Below, one piece after another: positions 30,623 to 37,373 of a DNA stretch of 42,966 nucleotides. The DNA comes from a virus. A program made the translations under genes and the position numbers. A model generated the notes under the pieces. The model made no database searches. It was not told the DNA's origin and was given only the letters and a program-made list of their open reading frames with translations. The number at the start of each line of letters is the position of its first letter. Position 1 is the stretch's first letter. The DNA is taken from positions 1 to 42,966 of the IMG/VR virus record IMGVR_UViG_3300028597_000003, one strand, 5' to 3'.

Positions 30623-31633
30623 TCAGACGACTACTTCTTCCAGGGTCGCGGTGACCTTGTAGCTGTGGTCGAGGGCCGATTCGCCTTCGGTTTCCACGGC
30701 AATGACCTGGTCATCGAGCAGGCGCAGCAGCAGGGTTGTGGCCTGTTCGCTGCTCACAGCCAGGCGGCTCTGCACCCAGTGGGCTTTGAATGGCTTGCCA
30801 TTGGCTTTGAGCACGATCAGCTGCTTGGCGTCTTCGTAGTCGAAGTCGCCGAACTCCTTGCCCATGACAGTACTGCCGGCGTCGCCCTCGTCGAGGATCT
30901 TGTCCACCGGGTGCTGCTCGGTCTGGGCAATCACCTCGCGCCCCCCGTTGGAGTCGATGGGAGTTACTACACCCTCGGCTTCCATCTGCTCAATCATCCG
31001 GGTTGCCCGGTTGTAGCCGATCTTTAAGTGCCGCTGGATCGCCGAGGTGGAGGCCCGGCGGGTGTCTCGAACGAAGGCCAGCGCTTCCTGGTACAGCGGG
31101 TCAGGGCCGTCCGGCAGTTCCTCTTCTTCCTGCTGGCGGTCCAGCCCCAGGTCCAGCCCCATACCGGCGATCCGCTCGGCAGCACTCAGCGGCAGCTCAT
31201 GCTGGTCGCGCTCCGGCTTAACGAAATCGGTGCCTTCGTGGTAATCGTCCGGCGCCATCACCAGCAGGCATAGGTGGCCGGCACTGTCGATAAGCTCTTT
31301 CCGGTTCGGCGCCTTGGCGTCGATGATTCCGGTGGCAGTCAGCTTCTTGGCATCAAACTTGACCTCTTTCATGGTCAGTTCGATGGTGGTGGCGCCACGC
31401 GCAGCAATGATGCTCACCGCCGACCGCACCACATCGCTGGCCTTTTCGGTGATGCGGTCGATCACTTCCTGTTGATCGTCTTCACCCAGGCGGGTGAATG
31501 GCATCTTGATGTTGCGTAGCTCGAACAGCGCCGCTTCCACCAGGTCGTGCACCATCAATTCGTGCGCCAGGCCCATCGGCGAAACGCCGTGCAGGTAGGC
31601 GCGGTCGATGAACTCTTTGTGTTCAGCTTTCAT
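30623..31633 (-). CDS. FtsK gamma-domain protein
   Basis: In this 336-residue protein, residues about 177-235 ([30 protein letters not shown], then [14 protein letters not shown] and GGREV) are the winged-helix gamma domain by which FtsK translocases read KOPS sequences. No ATPase motor is present. The N-terminal half contains a region with [20 protein letters not shown] and is unassigned. The C-terminal part ([20 protein letters not shown], then [22 protein letters not shown]) looks like a second winged helix. It probably binds DNA in a sequence-directed way within the recombination operon. GAGG precedes ATG 31633. Confidence 0.8.
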   Translation of the reverse strand: MKAEHKEFIDRAYLHGVSPMGLAHELMVHDLVEAALFELRNIKMPFTRLGEDDQQEVIDRITEKASDVVRSAVSIIAARGATTIELTMKEVKFDAKKLTATGIIDAKAPNRKELIDSAGHLCLLVMAPDDYHEGTDFVKPERDQHELPLSAAERIAGMGLDLGLDRQQEEEELPDGPDPLYQEALAFVRDTRRASTSAIQRHLKIGYNRATRMIEQMEAEGVVTPIDSNGGREVIAQTEQHPVDKILDEGDAGSTVMGKEFGDFDYEDAKQLIVLKANGKPFKAHWVQSRLAVSSEQATTLLLRLLDDQVIAVETEGESALDHSYKVTATLEEVVV

Positions 31634-31642
31634 TGGGGATCC

Positions 31643-31843
31643 TCAGTACTTGGCGATCTCTTCCAGCTTCTTCTGCTGGACGAAGGTCAGAAGGGTGCGC
31701 GGGCCGTAGCTCTTGAAGCTGGCCCGTAGGTTTTCGACGAACTCTTGTTCCCAGGTGCCCGACGCATGGAGGTCCGCGGCGGCGAGCAGCGAGGTGAATT
31801 CCTCGACCCGGTCATACAGTTCTTCCACGGTCTGGCTGGCCAT
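31643..31843 (-). CDS. Small hypothetical protein coupled to the exonuclease
   Basis: The 66-residue helical protein (MASQTVEELYDRVEEFTSLL and following) starts in TAATG shared with the exonuclease stop, so it is translationally coupled. No motif was recognised. Its place directly after the exonuclease suggests an accessory role in recombination, which is a guess from position. Confidence 0.7.
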   Translation of the reverse strand: MASQTVEELYDRVEEFTSLLAAADLHASGTWEQEFVENLRASFKSYGPRTLLTFVQQKKLEEIAKY

Positions 31844-33501
31844 TACGCAGCCGCCTTGCTGTGCCGAACCGACTGGATGTGATGGATCAGCGCGGTGCAG
31901 ATGGCTTCGAAGTCGCTGGCGCGGTACAGCTTGGCCGAGCGTTCCTGTGCGACCGCCTCGAAGCCCAGCGAGGCCAGGAAGTCTGCAGTGAGGGTGAAGC
32001 CCAAGGTTGCACTGATGTCGCCCAGCTTGATGCGACGGCCATCGTCCGCGGCCTGCTGTGCCGCTGGCGCTGCGCTGGCGATCGGCGTGACCGCGGGTGC
32101 GGGCTCAGCCTTAGCAACCGGCTGTGCCGCCTGCTGCTCTTGCACCTGCGGCTGGTCCTGCTCCTGTTGGGCGGCCTGTTGCTCGGCCTGCTGGCGCGCC
32201 AATTCGGCATCGTCGCGCCTCTTCTGCTCGGCCTGTTCGTGCTCGTTGATGCGGACCTTGATCAGCGCCACCAAGTCGTCGTTGGCCTTCTGCACCAGTT
32301 CCTGCGCATCGTGGAACAGGAACTTGTGGTTGGCCGCCAACTCGTTGAGGCTGGCGATATTCAAGCGGATCAGGTCGCCGATGCGGCTGGCCTCGATCTT
32401 TGCCCGGGCCAGTTCGGCGCCGGCCGCATCGTTCAGGCTGTCGATGGTGCGCTTGCCTTTGATGGCCTCGGCGAAGTTGGCGTGCACCTTCGGCATGCGG
32501 ATGCGGCCGCCCAGGGTGGCATCGATCTGGTCGATGTGATCCTGCAGGGCCTTGGCCGAGTCCATCACGATCTCGGTCCGGATGCTGTCCTTGCGGGACT
32601 TGACCAGCTTGTCCAGCTCCAGGCGCTTGCGGCGGGCCTCGGCGGCGATGTCGTCGATCGCCTTGAACAGGGCGTCGATGCTTTCGGTCTGGCTCAGGGC
32701 GTGCTCCTTGGCAGCCTTTAGCTTGTCTTCGACCTCGCTGCACCACTTCACGGTCGTCTCGGCATTCGCGAAGTCCTGGTCGGTCTTGAGCTCGGTGTTG
32801 ATGCCGCTGAACACCTGCATGGCATGCGCCTTGAAGGCGTCCAGGTTGCTAGCGGTGACCATGCCGGTCACCTCAATACGCAGGGCCGGCAGCTGGTCAG
32901 GTGCAGAACCGATTACCTCGACCTTGGCTTCCTTCACTTCGAACGCGCCCAGGTCTTCCTCGAACTGAGCCCATCCGGCAACCAGTTGCTCGCGGCGCCC
33001 GGTCACCGGGCGGTATTCCATGTGCACGAAGTTGTCGCAGGTACCGTCCGAGCAGACGAAGATGACGCGCTCGGCGCTGCTGACCAGCAATTGCTGCTCA
33101 AGCTGCCAGTAGTAATGCGGCTCCAGCTCTCCGGCGAGCACTGCGGCAGCCAAAGTGGCGTTCCACAGCTTGTGTTCGAACAGGGTGTCGCCCAGCATGG
33201 TGGCGCCGTCCATCGAGGCCAGCAGGTTGCCGCTGGTACCGACGATGGGGTAAAGCTCTTCGCCGATCATTTCCTCGACCAGGGGACGGGCCAGCTCTTC
33301 GGTAGCGTGGCCACGGTCGAAGATGGCCTGCTGCTGGGGCGTCACCTCCGGCACAATGCCGGTCTTCTTCAACGCCAGCAGGTCGTTGCGGGTCTGGTAC
33401 TTCGAAGCGCCCATCATCGCGGGCGCCTCCGAAGCGGTGAAGTAGCTGGAGCGAAGGGCATGCCACTCAGGCGTGCCTTGCTGGACGTTATGCACTTGCA
33501 T
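31843..33501 (-). CDS. YqaJ-type viral recombinase exonuclease with long C-terminal extension
   Basis: The 552-residue protein resects DNA ends for RecT-mediated annealing. The N-terminal 200 residues carry the lambda-exonuclease/YqaJ fold: GTPEWHALRSSYFTASEAPA, the metal-binding Asp in LLASMDGATM and the ExK in LFEHKLWN. The second part is helical and coiled coil (about 240-430). A Gln/Ala-rich disordered linker (about 425-475) and a small C-terminal domain (IKLGDISATLGFTLTADFLA) end it. ATG 33501 was chosen because AAGGAG lies 8-9 bases upstream. ATG 33519 would place that ribosome site inside the gene. It overlaps the recT stop by 14 bases. Confidence 0.9.
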   Translation of the reverse strand: MQVHNVQQGTPEWHALRSSYFTASEAPAMMGASKYQTRNDLLALKKTGIVPEVTPQQQAIFDRGHATEELARPLVEEMIGEELYPIVGTSGNLLASMDGATMLGDTLFEHKLWNATLAAAVLAGELEPHYYWQLEQQLLVSSAERVIFVCSDGTCDNFVHMEYRPVTGRREQLVAGWAQFEEDLGAFEVKEAKVEVIGSAPDQLPALRIEVTGMVTASNLDAFKAHAMQVFSGINTELKTDQDFANAETTVKWCSEVEDKLKAAKEHALSQTESIDALFKAIDDIAAEARRKRLELDKLVKSRKDSIRTEIVMDSAKALQDHIDQIDATLGGRIRMPKVHANFAEAIKGKRTIDSLNDAAGAELARAKIEASRIGDLIRLNIASLNELAANHKFLFHDAQELVQKANDDLVALIKVRINEHEQAEQKRRDDAELARQQAEQQAAQQEQDQPQVQEQQAAQPVAKAEPAPAVTPIASAAPAAQQAADDGRRIKLGDISATLGFTLTADFLASLGFEAVAQERSAKLYRASDFEAICTALIHHIQSVRHSKAAA

Positions 33502-34249
33502 CGGTGGCTTCTCCTTCAATGGCAGCCAGGGCGTGGATACGCTCCATCTGCGCGTCGGTGATGATGTATTTGCTGCTGATGGTCTTGATCAGGTGATCAG
33601 GGCTGGTTCGCCCTGCGGCGATGAGGCCGCGCCACTGCTCGCTGCTTTCGTCGAGCTTGCTATCGGGGTAGGCAGGCAGCTGTTTCGGTTCGTCAGCCTT
33701 GCGCACGTGAGCCTGGTTCAGCTCGCGCTCGGCTGGGATGTCCTGCAGTTCTTCCGCGACCGGCATGCCGCGCAGCACATCGGGGAAGACGTCGCGCATG
33801 GCAAATGCCCGGGCGCGCATCTGGCGCATCCGCTTCGGGTATTGGGTCCAGGGGCCTTGCTTGCCGGCCAGGCCGGCCGCCTTTGCCTCGGTCATGCTGA
33901 ACGTGCGCACCTGCTCTTCTTCGTTGCGGCGCTTCACTCGGCAGGTGGCCGTTTCGCCGTCGTCGCTCTCGTAGATGTACTCGCAGAGCGGCGAAGAGCG
34001 GACCAGGGCGATTACCGCGTCACCCCACAGGGCTGGGCGGCCGTTGATAACCGCGATGTTCTGCATGGCCTGCATGGGCTGCAGTCCCAGCTCCATGCCC
34101 CACTGAATGGCAACCAGGATGTTGCCGGGGTTGTTGGCGAAGTCCTTGGGGACGATGGTCGACTTGGACAGGTAGTCGGCGAATTTCAGCGCTTCCTCGA
34201 TGTTTTGAGGGGCGAGGCTGAACGTAGGCTTGATCGCAAGATCGCTCAT
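33488..34249 (-). CDS. recT: RecT-family single-strand annealing protein
   Basis: The 253-residue protein anneals complementary strands and pairs with the exonuclease downstream. The sequence LKFADYLSKSTIVPKDFANN and PGNILVAIQWGMELGLQPMQ, then NIAVINGRPALWGDAVIALV, is diagnostic of the RecT/Redbeta family. YPKRMRQMRARAFAMRDVFPD is the usual late conserved helix. The order recT-exonuclease on one transcript, overlapping by 14 bases, is the classical phage recombination pair. Confidence 0.95.
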   Translation of the reverse strand: MSDLAIKPTFSLAPQNIEEALKFADYLSKSTIVPKDFANNPGNILVAIQWGMELGLQPMQAMQNIAVINGRPALWGDAVIALVRSSPLCEYIYESDDGETATCRVKRRNEEEQVRTFSMTEAKAAGLAGKQGPWTQYPKRMRQMRARAFAMRDVFPDVLRGMPVAEELQDIPAERELNQAHVRKADEPKQLPAYPDSKLDESSEQWRGLIAAGRTSPDHLIKTISSKYIITDAQMERIHALAAIEGEATDASA

Positions 34250-34261
34250 GGCGAGAGGTTC

Positions 34262-34378
34262 CTATCGGGTGATGAGGTCAGCCAGGGCAACCAGCGTCAG
34301 CCAGCCGGCCCAGCCAAGGAGGGAAGTGGTGGCGCCGCGCCAGATCAGGTGGCGGCGCCGGCGTTGGGCGGCGGTCAT
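34262..34378 (-). CDS. 38-residue single-TM protein
   Basis: The protein reads MTAAQRRRRHLIWRGATTSL, then LGWAGWLTLVALADLITR: a basic N-terminus followed by one hydrophobic helix. ATG 34376-34378 overlaps the stop of the GIY-YIG gene (ATGA). This reading-frame coupling, repeated through the whole gene cluster, is the main reason to accept such a short ORF. The stop is TAG at 34262-34264. The function is unknown. Confidence 0.6.
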   Translation of the reverse strand: MTAAQRRRRHLIWRGATTSLLGWAGWLTLVALADLITR

Positions 34379-34731
34379 GAGCAGAACCTGCAAGCGCTGT
34401 AGCCAGGGTTAACCCGGCGCCTTAGACAGGTTTGGCACCAGCCGGCAAGTCCAACACGCTCCGAAACCTGTTCGGGGCTCAGCTTCCTGTTTAGGTTCTG
34501 CTGGCGGTGCGTGATTTTGTTGAATTTGGGCTTGTGCTTCTGGATCAGGAAATGCTCATGCGCCAGCATCTGCTGGGCATTGTCGAAGCGGGCTACGACA
34601 GTGAATTTGAAGGGCTTTCCATTCGACTTATGCCAGCGAAACCTAGCCTCAGGCTGTTGAATGGTGGTGCCTATGTAGACAATTTCACCATCCAGCTCGC
34701 CCTTGTAGACCACGTGCTCACGTTGGCTCAT
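34375..34731 (-). CDS. GIY-YIG-like endonuclease-fold protein
   Basis: The 118-residue protein contains VVYKGELDGEIVYIGTTIQQ (the GIY...YIG pair reads VYK...YIG), ARFRWHKSN with the expected Arg, and LAHEHFLIQKHKPKFN with the metal-binding Glu. These are the order and spacing of the GIY-YIG fold. The C-terminus has CQTCLRRRVNPGYSACRFC, a likely zinc ribbon. ATG 34731 overlaps the previous stop (ATGA). The GIY residue variation leaves activity uncertain. Roles in DNA processing or homing are possible. Confidence 0.75.
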   Translation of the reverse strand: MSQREHVVYKGELDGEIVYIGTTIQQPEARFRWHKSNGKPFKFTVVARFDNAQQMLAHEHFLIQKHKPKFNKITHRQQNLNRKLSPEQVSERVGLAGWCQTCLRRRVNPGYSACRFCS

Positions 34732-34877
34732 GGAAACCTCACAACGAACATGCCGCGGCGAATGCGGATTGTGGTGCCCAGCGGCAAGTCCCGGAAAAAA
34801 ACAAAGCCCTGACGGTGCAGGGCTTCGATCATCTGTTGGGCATTCGGGGCAATGAAGCCCCTGCACTTACTGGTCAT
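34728..34877 (-). CDS. Small hypothetical protein (49 residues)
   Basis: The protein begins MTSKCRGFIAPNAQQMIEAL and ends LGTTIRIRRGMFVVRFP. ATG 34877 is preferred because the longer frame to 35000 is a shadow of the acidic 51-residue gene. It ends in ATGA with the GIY-YIG gene and overlaps the preceding gene by 11 bases. No known motif is present. Confidence 0.6.
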   Translation of the reverse strand: MTSKCRGFIAPNAQQMIEALHRQGFVFFRDLPLGTTIRIRRGMFVVRFP

Positions 34878-35022
34878 AGCGGCGCTCCAGTTGAATGTCG
34901 CGCTCGTCCGAGCGCCAGTCGCCGGCCTGGAACGGGTAAGCGTCCGGCTCGGCATCGTCTTCATCGGGTTGCGGCTCGTCATCCTGGTCGGGCGGGTCAA
35001 GCCACATGTCGTAGGCGCTCAT
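34867..35022 (-). CDS. Small acidic protein (51 residues)
   Basis: The protein reads MSAYDMWLDPPDQDDEPQPD and then EDDAEPDAYPFQAGDW before a basic end, with about a third Asp/Glu in the first half. ATG 35022 overlaps the preceding stop (ATGA). The gene fits exactly between two coupled neighbours. Acidic small early proteins can mimic DNA or bind host factors, but nothing shows that here. Confidence 0.6.
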   Translation of the reverse strand: MSAYDMWLDPPDQDDEPQPDEDDAEPDAYPFQAGDWRSDERDIQLERRYDQ

Positions 35023-35252
35023 GCTGCTGACTGCCTGATGAGCAGTGCGATGCGGCGGTGACGAGCTGCACGCACACGCATGTGCATCAGTTCGGCCTGC
35101 TCGTGGGTGATGTCGCCGGCGAACAGGCCGTAGCTGACCAGGCCAGACGCGTAATTCAGTTCGGCCTCGGCTGCCACCAAGTCGCCCGGTGGCACAGCAA
35201 GTGCGCGGTCGATGCTCTCGTCGAACACCTTCTTTGCGGTTTGGTTGAACAT
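35019..35252 (-). CDS. First gene of the leftward operon, hypothetical
   Basis: The 77-residue protein (MFNQTAKKVFDESIDRALAV and following) is helical, with conserved-looking LNYASGLVSYGLFAGDITHE. ATG 35252 has GAGG 8 bases upstream. The possible extension to 35519 is rejected because it would translate the strongly structured leader. It heads a chain of at least five genes joined by ATGA overlaps. The function is unknown. Confidence 0.7.
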   Translation of the reverse strand: MFNQTAKKVFDESIDRALAVPPGDLVAAEAELNYASGLVSYGLFAGDITHEQAELMHMRVRAARHRRIALLIRQSAA

Positions 35253-35278
35253 GGTGGGTACCTCGATGTATGCGGGAT

Positions 35279-35471
35279 GCATCGGGGTGTGATCTGCGCG
35301 GAAGGCAATCCCCGCTTGGCGCCTGCGAGTGCGCCCCCTCAAGCCACGCTCCGGTGATCGCTCACTGCCTGGTCGTGGTCTCGCTTTCTTCCCGAGGTTG
35401 CGAACCCTCGTGTCTCGGCTTGGTGCCAGCGCCTTAATGTCTGCTGGCGGTTTCAGATCACACCCCGATGC
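35279..35471 (-). ncRNA. Candidate structured leader RNA closed by an 18-bp stem
   Basis: GCATCGGGGTGTGATCTG (35279-35296) and its exact complement CAGATCACACCCCGATGC (35454-35471) bracket 157 bases. On the transcript the interior folds into further local stems: GCCAGC/GCTGGC, CAAGCC/GGCTTG, CGAGG/CCTCG, GTGA-GCGA-TCAC with a GNRA loop, GGCGC/GCGCC and GCGG/CCGC. Such a multi-branched domain with a long perfect closing helix is not expected by chance. It lies between PL/boxA and the first gene, within the 621-bp gene-free stretch 35253-35873. I do not recognise it as a known RNA family. It could be an antitermination, attenuation or stand-alone RNA. Confidence 0.6.
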
Positions 35472-35692
35472 AGCCTGCGATGGGGAGCAGGGCATCGGGC
35501 CGTCTGTTCCGGCTGTCACGCTGCCTGTGCTTTAACGTCGAACTTGCGCAGCGATTCCCGACGGCAGTTAGCGTCAAGCTGACGTCTTGCTCATGTGCAA
35601 CGGCCCCGAGGTCTATACGGCGCAGCCAGTGTGGGAGTCGCCCACGCCCAGCGCGTCAAAGCCTTTCCAAGCCATCGCGGTGAATCGGTTGT

Positions 35693-35705
35693 TTGTTAAA
35701 GAGCG
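35693..35705 (-). promoter_or_regulatory. boxA-type antitermination site
   Basis: On the minus strand the leader reads CGCTCTTTAACAA, an almost exact match to the ribosomal/phage boxA that recruits NusB-S10. It lies about 40 bases after the predicted PL start. This suggests that the leftward operon is transcribed by antiterminating polymerase. Confidence 0.75.
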
Positions 35706-35750
35706 GGTCCGTGGCCTTTCGGCGCGGTGCGCTGTGGTCCGGATGAGCAA

Positions 35751-35812
35751 ATTTAAGCAAGCTGAAATCACAAGGTCAAGCATGCTGAATAAAATAATTT
35801 CAGAATGCTGAA
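35751..35812 (-). promoter_or_regulatory. PL promoter with three repressor operators (OL)
   Basis: Minus-strand promoter: TTGACC (35774-35779), 17-base spacer, TTAAAT (35751-35756). Three 14-bp operators lie at 35753 (TTAAGCAAGCTGAA), 35776 (TCAAGCATGCTGAA) and 35799 (TTCAGAATGCTGAA), spaced exactly 23 bp apart. The first covers the -10 and the second the -35. Repressor binding here would shut the leftward operon, including the DGR, in the lysogen. Confidence 0.85.
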
Positions 35813-35832
35813 TTTTTGGGGTGTGCGGACAC

Positions 35833-35857
35833 AAAAAAGCCCGCTCTATGGCGGGCT
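35833..35857 (-). terminator. Terminator of the repressor operon
   Basis: On the minus strand, GCCCGC-CATAGA-GCGGGC is followed by six T. It lies just after the small lipoprotein gene and just before PL, separating prophage maintenance transcription from the leftward early operon. Confidence 0.9.
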
Positions 35858-35873
35858 CAATTCAGCGATCTGT

Positions 35874-36104
35874 TCAAGGATTTAGCCAGTTACTACCGTA
35901 AGGTTGGACTGGCTGAGGCTTGCCCTCGATGGAGGCTCGAATTCTCTTCCCCTCACTCTCAATCGTATCGACTATCAGGTGGTTGTCGGTTGATCGGTCA
36001 ATGCTTTTTAGGCTTTTGCCTATCCAATAGGTGCAGCCAATCAAGGTCACGACAACTGATGAGAACCCAATGACAACCACCAATTTCAACGACATGTTCT
36101 TCAT
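35874..36104 (-). CDS. Small lipoprotein/membrane protein co-expressed with the repressor
   Basis: The 76-residue protein reads MKNMSLKLVVVIGFSSVVVT, then LIGCTYWIGKSLKSIDRSTD. A basic start, hydrophobic core and LIGC lipobox point to a lipoprotein, or else a single TM anchor. ATG 36104 follows a GGAGGGG site and overlaps the repressor stop (ATGA), so it must be made from the same message in the lysogen. A terminator follows. By analogy with rex-type genes next to cI it is a candidate for superinfection exclusion or lysogenic conversion; this is inference. Confidence 0.7.
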   Translation of the reverse strand: MKNMSLKLVVVIGFSSVVVTLIGCTYWIGKSLKSIDRSTDNHLIVDTIESEGKRIRASIEGKPQPVQPYGSNWLNP

Positions 36105-36772
36105 ATGCCACCACCCCTCCACACGACTCGGCCTATGATTTCGACCGCTTGCATTCCTTTGTCGCTGATCGGCATGTCCGGATACCGCGTCTTGTCCTGG
36201 TTGTCCGAGCGAATTATCCAGCCGCCGGCCATATCGCGGATCAGCCGTTTGATGATGACCTCGTTATCAGGATCATACATAGCGTGCATCTTGCCGTTTG
36301 CCGGCTCGATCTTCGATACGTCCACAAGCAACACTTCGCCATCACTCAGGGTGGGCCAGTTGCTGTCGCCGTGGTTGTACATCACCCGCAGATTCTCTTC
36401 GCGCAACGACATGCCTTTCAGCCATTCGCGTTTGAAGGCCAGGCCTCCAGTAATCTCAACGTGGTCGTTCAAGTAGCCACTACCCGATGAGCCACGGGCA
36501 CTGTATTGCGGGATCAAAGCGTAATCCTTCTCGCTGGGTGAGCCCGGCAATACCTCCGCTTCACGTTCTGGCGGCTTGCCGATCGCAAGCCACTCCGCGC
36601 GGAAACCAGTGGCTTCGGCCAGGGCATAGAGGTTCTCAGGCTTCAGGCTCTTGCTCTCGCCTGAAATCCACTGAGTAACAGCTGACGGCGCAACGCCGCA
36701 TGCACTTGCTATCTCGCCTTTTTTCCTGCCGCTCAGGGCTATCGCCCTTGCGATTCTTACGTGTCTTTCCAT
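36101..36772 (-). CDS. CI-type prophage repressor (HTH + S24 peptidase)
   Basis: The 223-residue protein keeps the prophage silent. The N-terminal HTH is seen in GRKKGEIASACGVAPSAVTQ, then WISGESKSLKPENL. The C-terminal S24 domain has the catalytic Ser in HGDSNWPTLSDGEVL and Lys in EVIIKRLIRD. RecA-stimulated self-cleavage is expected, although the linker reads SARGSSGSG and shows no canonical Ala-Gly. ATG 36772 was chosen because upstream starts would translate the operators. There is no clear SD, so a leaderless or weakly initiated message is possible. Operators on both sides of the gene are like those of lambda. Confidence 0.92.
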   Translation of the reverse strand: MERHVRIARAIALSGRKKGEIASACGVAPSAVTQWISGESKSLKPENLYALAEATGFRAEWLAIGKPPEREAEVLPGSPSEKDYALIPQYSARGSSGSGYLNDHVEITGGLAFKREWLKGMSLREENLRVMYNHGDSNWPTLSDGEVLLVDVSKIEPANGKMHAMYDPDNEVIIKRLIRDMAGGWIIRSDNQDKTRYPDMPISDKGMQAVEIIGRVVWRGGGI

Positions 36773-36782
36773 GGGCAATACG

Positions 36783-36855
36783 TTAAGCGAACTGAATTTA
36801 AGCATGCAGTATGCTGAACTAGTCGCTTGACCTCCGAAATTAAGCATGCTGAAAT
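36783..36855. promoter_or_regulatory. PR promoter and right operator cluster (OR)
   Basis: Plus-strand promoter TTGACC (36827-36832), 17 bases, TGAAAT (36850-36855) drives cro. Operators: TTAAGCATGCTGAA at 36840-36853 over the -10, TGCAGTATGCTGAA at 36805-36818 and TTAAGCGAACTGAA at 36783-36796. A further overlapping half-match begins at 36798. PR and PL share the same -35 hexamer. The divergent repressor promoter must lie in the same interval. Confidence 0.8.
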
Positions 36856-36882
36856 TCACGCATTCCGACCGAGGAACCCGCG

Positions 36883-37059
36883 ATGAAAACCAAGCAAGCT
36901 GCCGAATTTTTCGGCTCCAAGAAGAAGCTGGCGGTAGCCCTAGGCATCAGCCCGAGTGCTGTGACCATGTGGGGTGAAGACGTCCCAGAGCTTCGCCAGT
37001 ACCAGATCGAGCGCATCACCAAGGGCAAGGTGAAGCGCTCTACCGACAAGGCAGCGTGA
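36883..37059 (+). CDS. cro: Cro-like repressor
   Basis: The 58-residue protein reads MKTKQAAEFFGSKKKLAVAL, then GISPSAVTMWGEDVPELRQY. It is a minimal HTH of the Cro/YdaS kind. It is the first gene after PR, divergent from the repressor, with GAGGAA 7 bases before ATG 36883. It should bind the same operators and shut down repressor synthesis during lytic growth. The stop is TGA at 37057-37059, 2 bases before the cII-like start. Confidence 0.88.
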   Translation: MKTKQAAEFFGSKKKLAVALGISPSAVTMWGEDVPELRQYQIERITKGKVKRSTDKAA

Positions 37060-37061
37060 CC

Positions 37062-37370
37062 ATGTCGACGACTCAATTAAGCCCGGAACAGGCCGCAAGA
37101 GCCCGCAAGAATCTGCACTTCATCTTGCAGCGGGTGACATCCGTCGGTAATGCGCCGATCGCGCTTGCAATCGGTTGCGACGAAGCGACGGTCAGCCGCA
37201 TGCGCCCGGAGAAGTTCGAGCAGTTCGCCCAGATCCTTGCAGTCCTTGGCCTCAAGGTCGTGCCCAGCGAGATGCGCTGCTTTAACGAGCGCGACATCGA
37301 GATGTTCATCCACGGTTCGAAGCGCTGGATGGAGCACGTCCAGGGCTTGGACCAGCTTGAGGAGGGTTGA
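37062..37370 (+). CDS. CII-like transcriptional activator
   Basis: The 102-residue protein (ARKNLHFILQRVTSVGNAPI, ALAIGCDEATVSRMRPEKFE, QFAQILAVLGLKVVPSEM) has the HTH and layout of the lambda CII family, including the conserved 'Lavlgl.vv' helix. It lies directly after cro as in lambdoid phages. It would favour lysogeny by activating the repressor and integrase promoters. No CIII homologue was recognised. ATG 37062 is chosen over GTG 37056. Confidence 0.82.
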   Translation: MSTTQLSPEQAARARKNLHFILQRVTSVGNAPIALAIGCDEATVSRMRPEKFEQFAQILAVLGLKVVPSEMRCFNERDIEMFIHGSKRWMEHVQGLDQLEEG

Positions 37371-37373
37371 GCC

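Noticed and set aside
35019-35519. N-terminal extension of the first leftward gene to 166 residues
   Set aside because: The extension translates the inverted-repeat leader. ATG 35252 has a ribosome site and the extension has Arg/Pro-rich random composition.
35753-36853. Operator palindromes as a CRISPR-like or iteron array
   Set aside because: Only a few 14-bp sites are present on each side of a repressor gene and they overlap promoters. There are no spacers of equal length and no cas genes.
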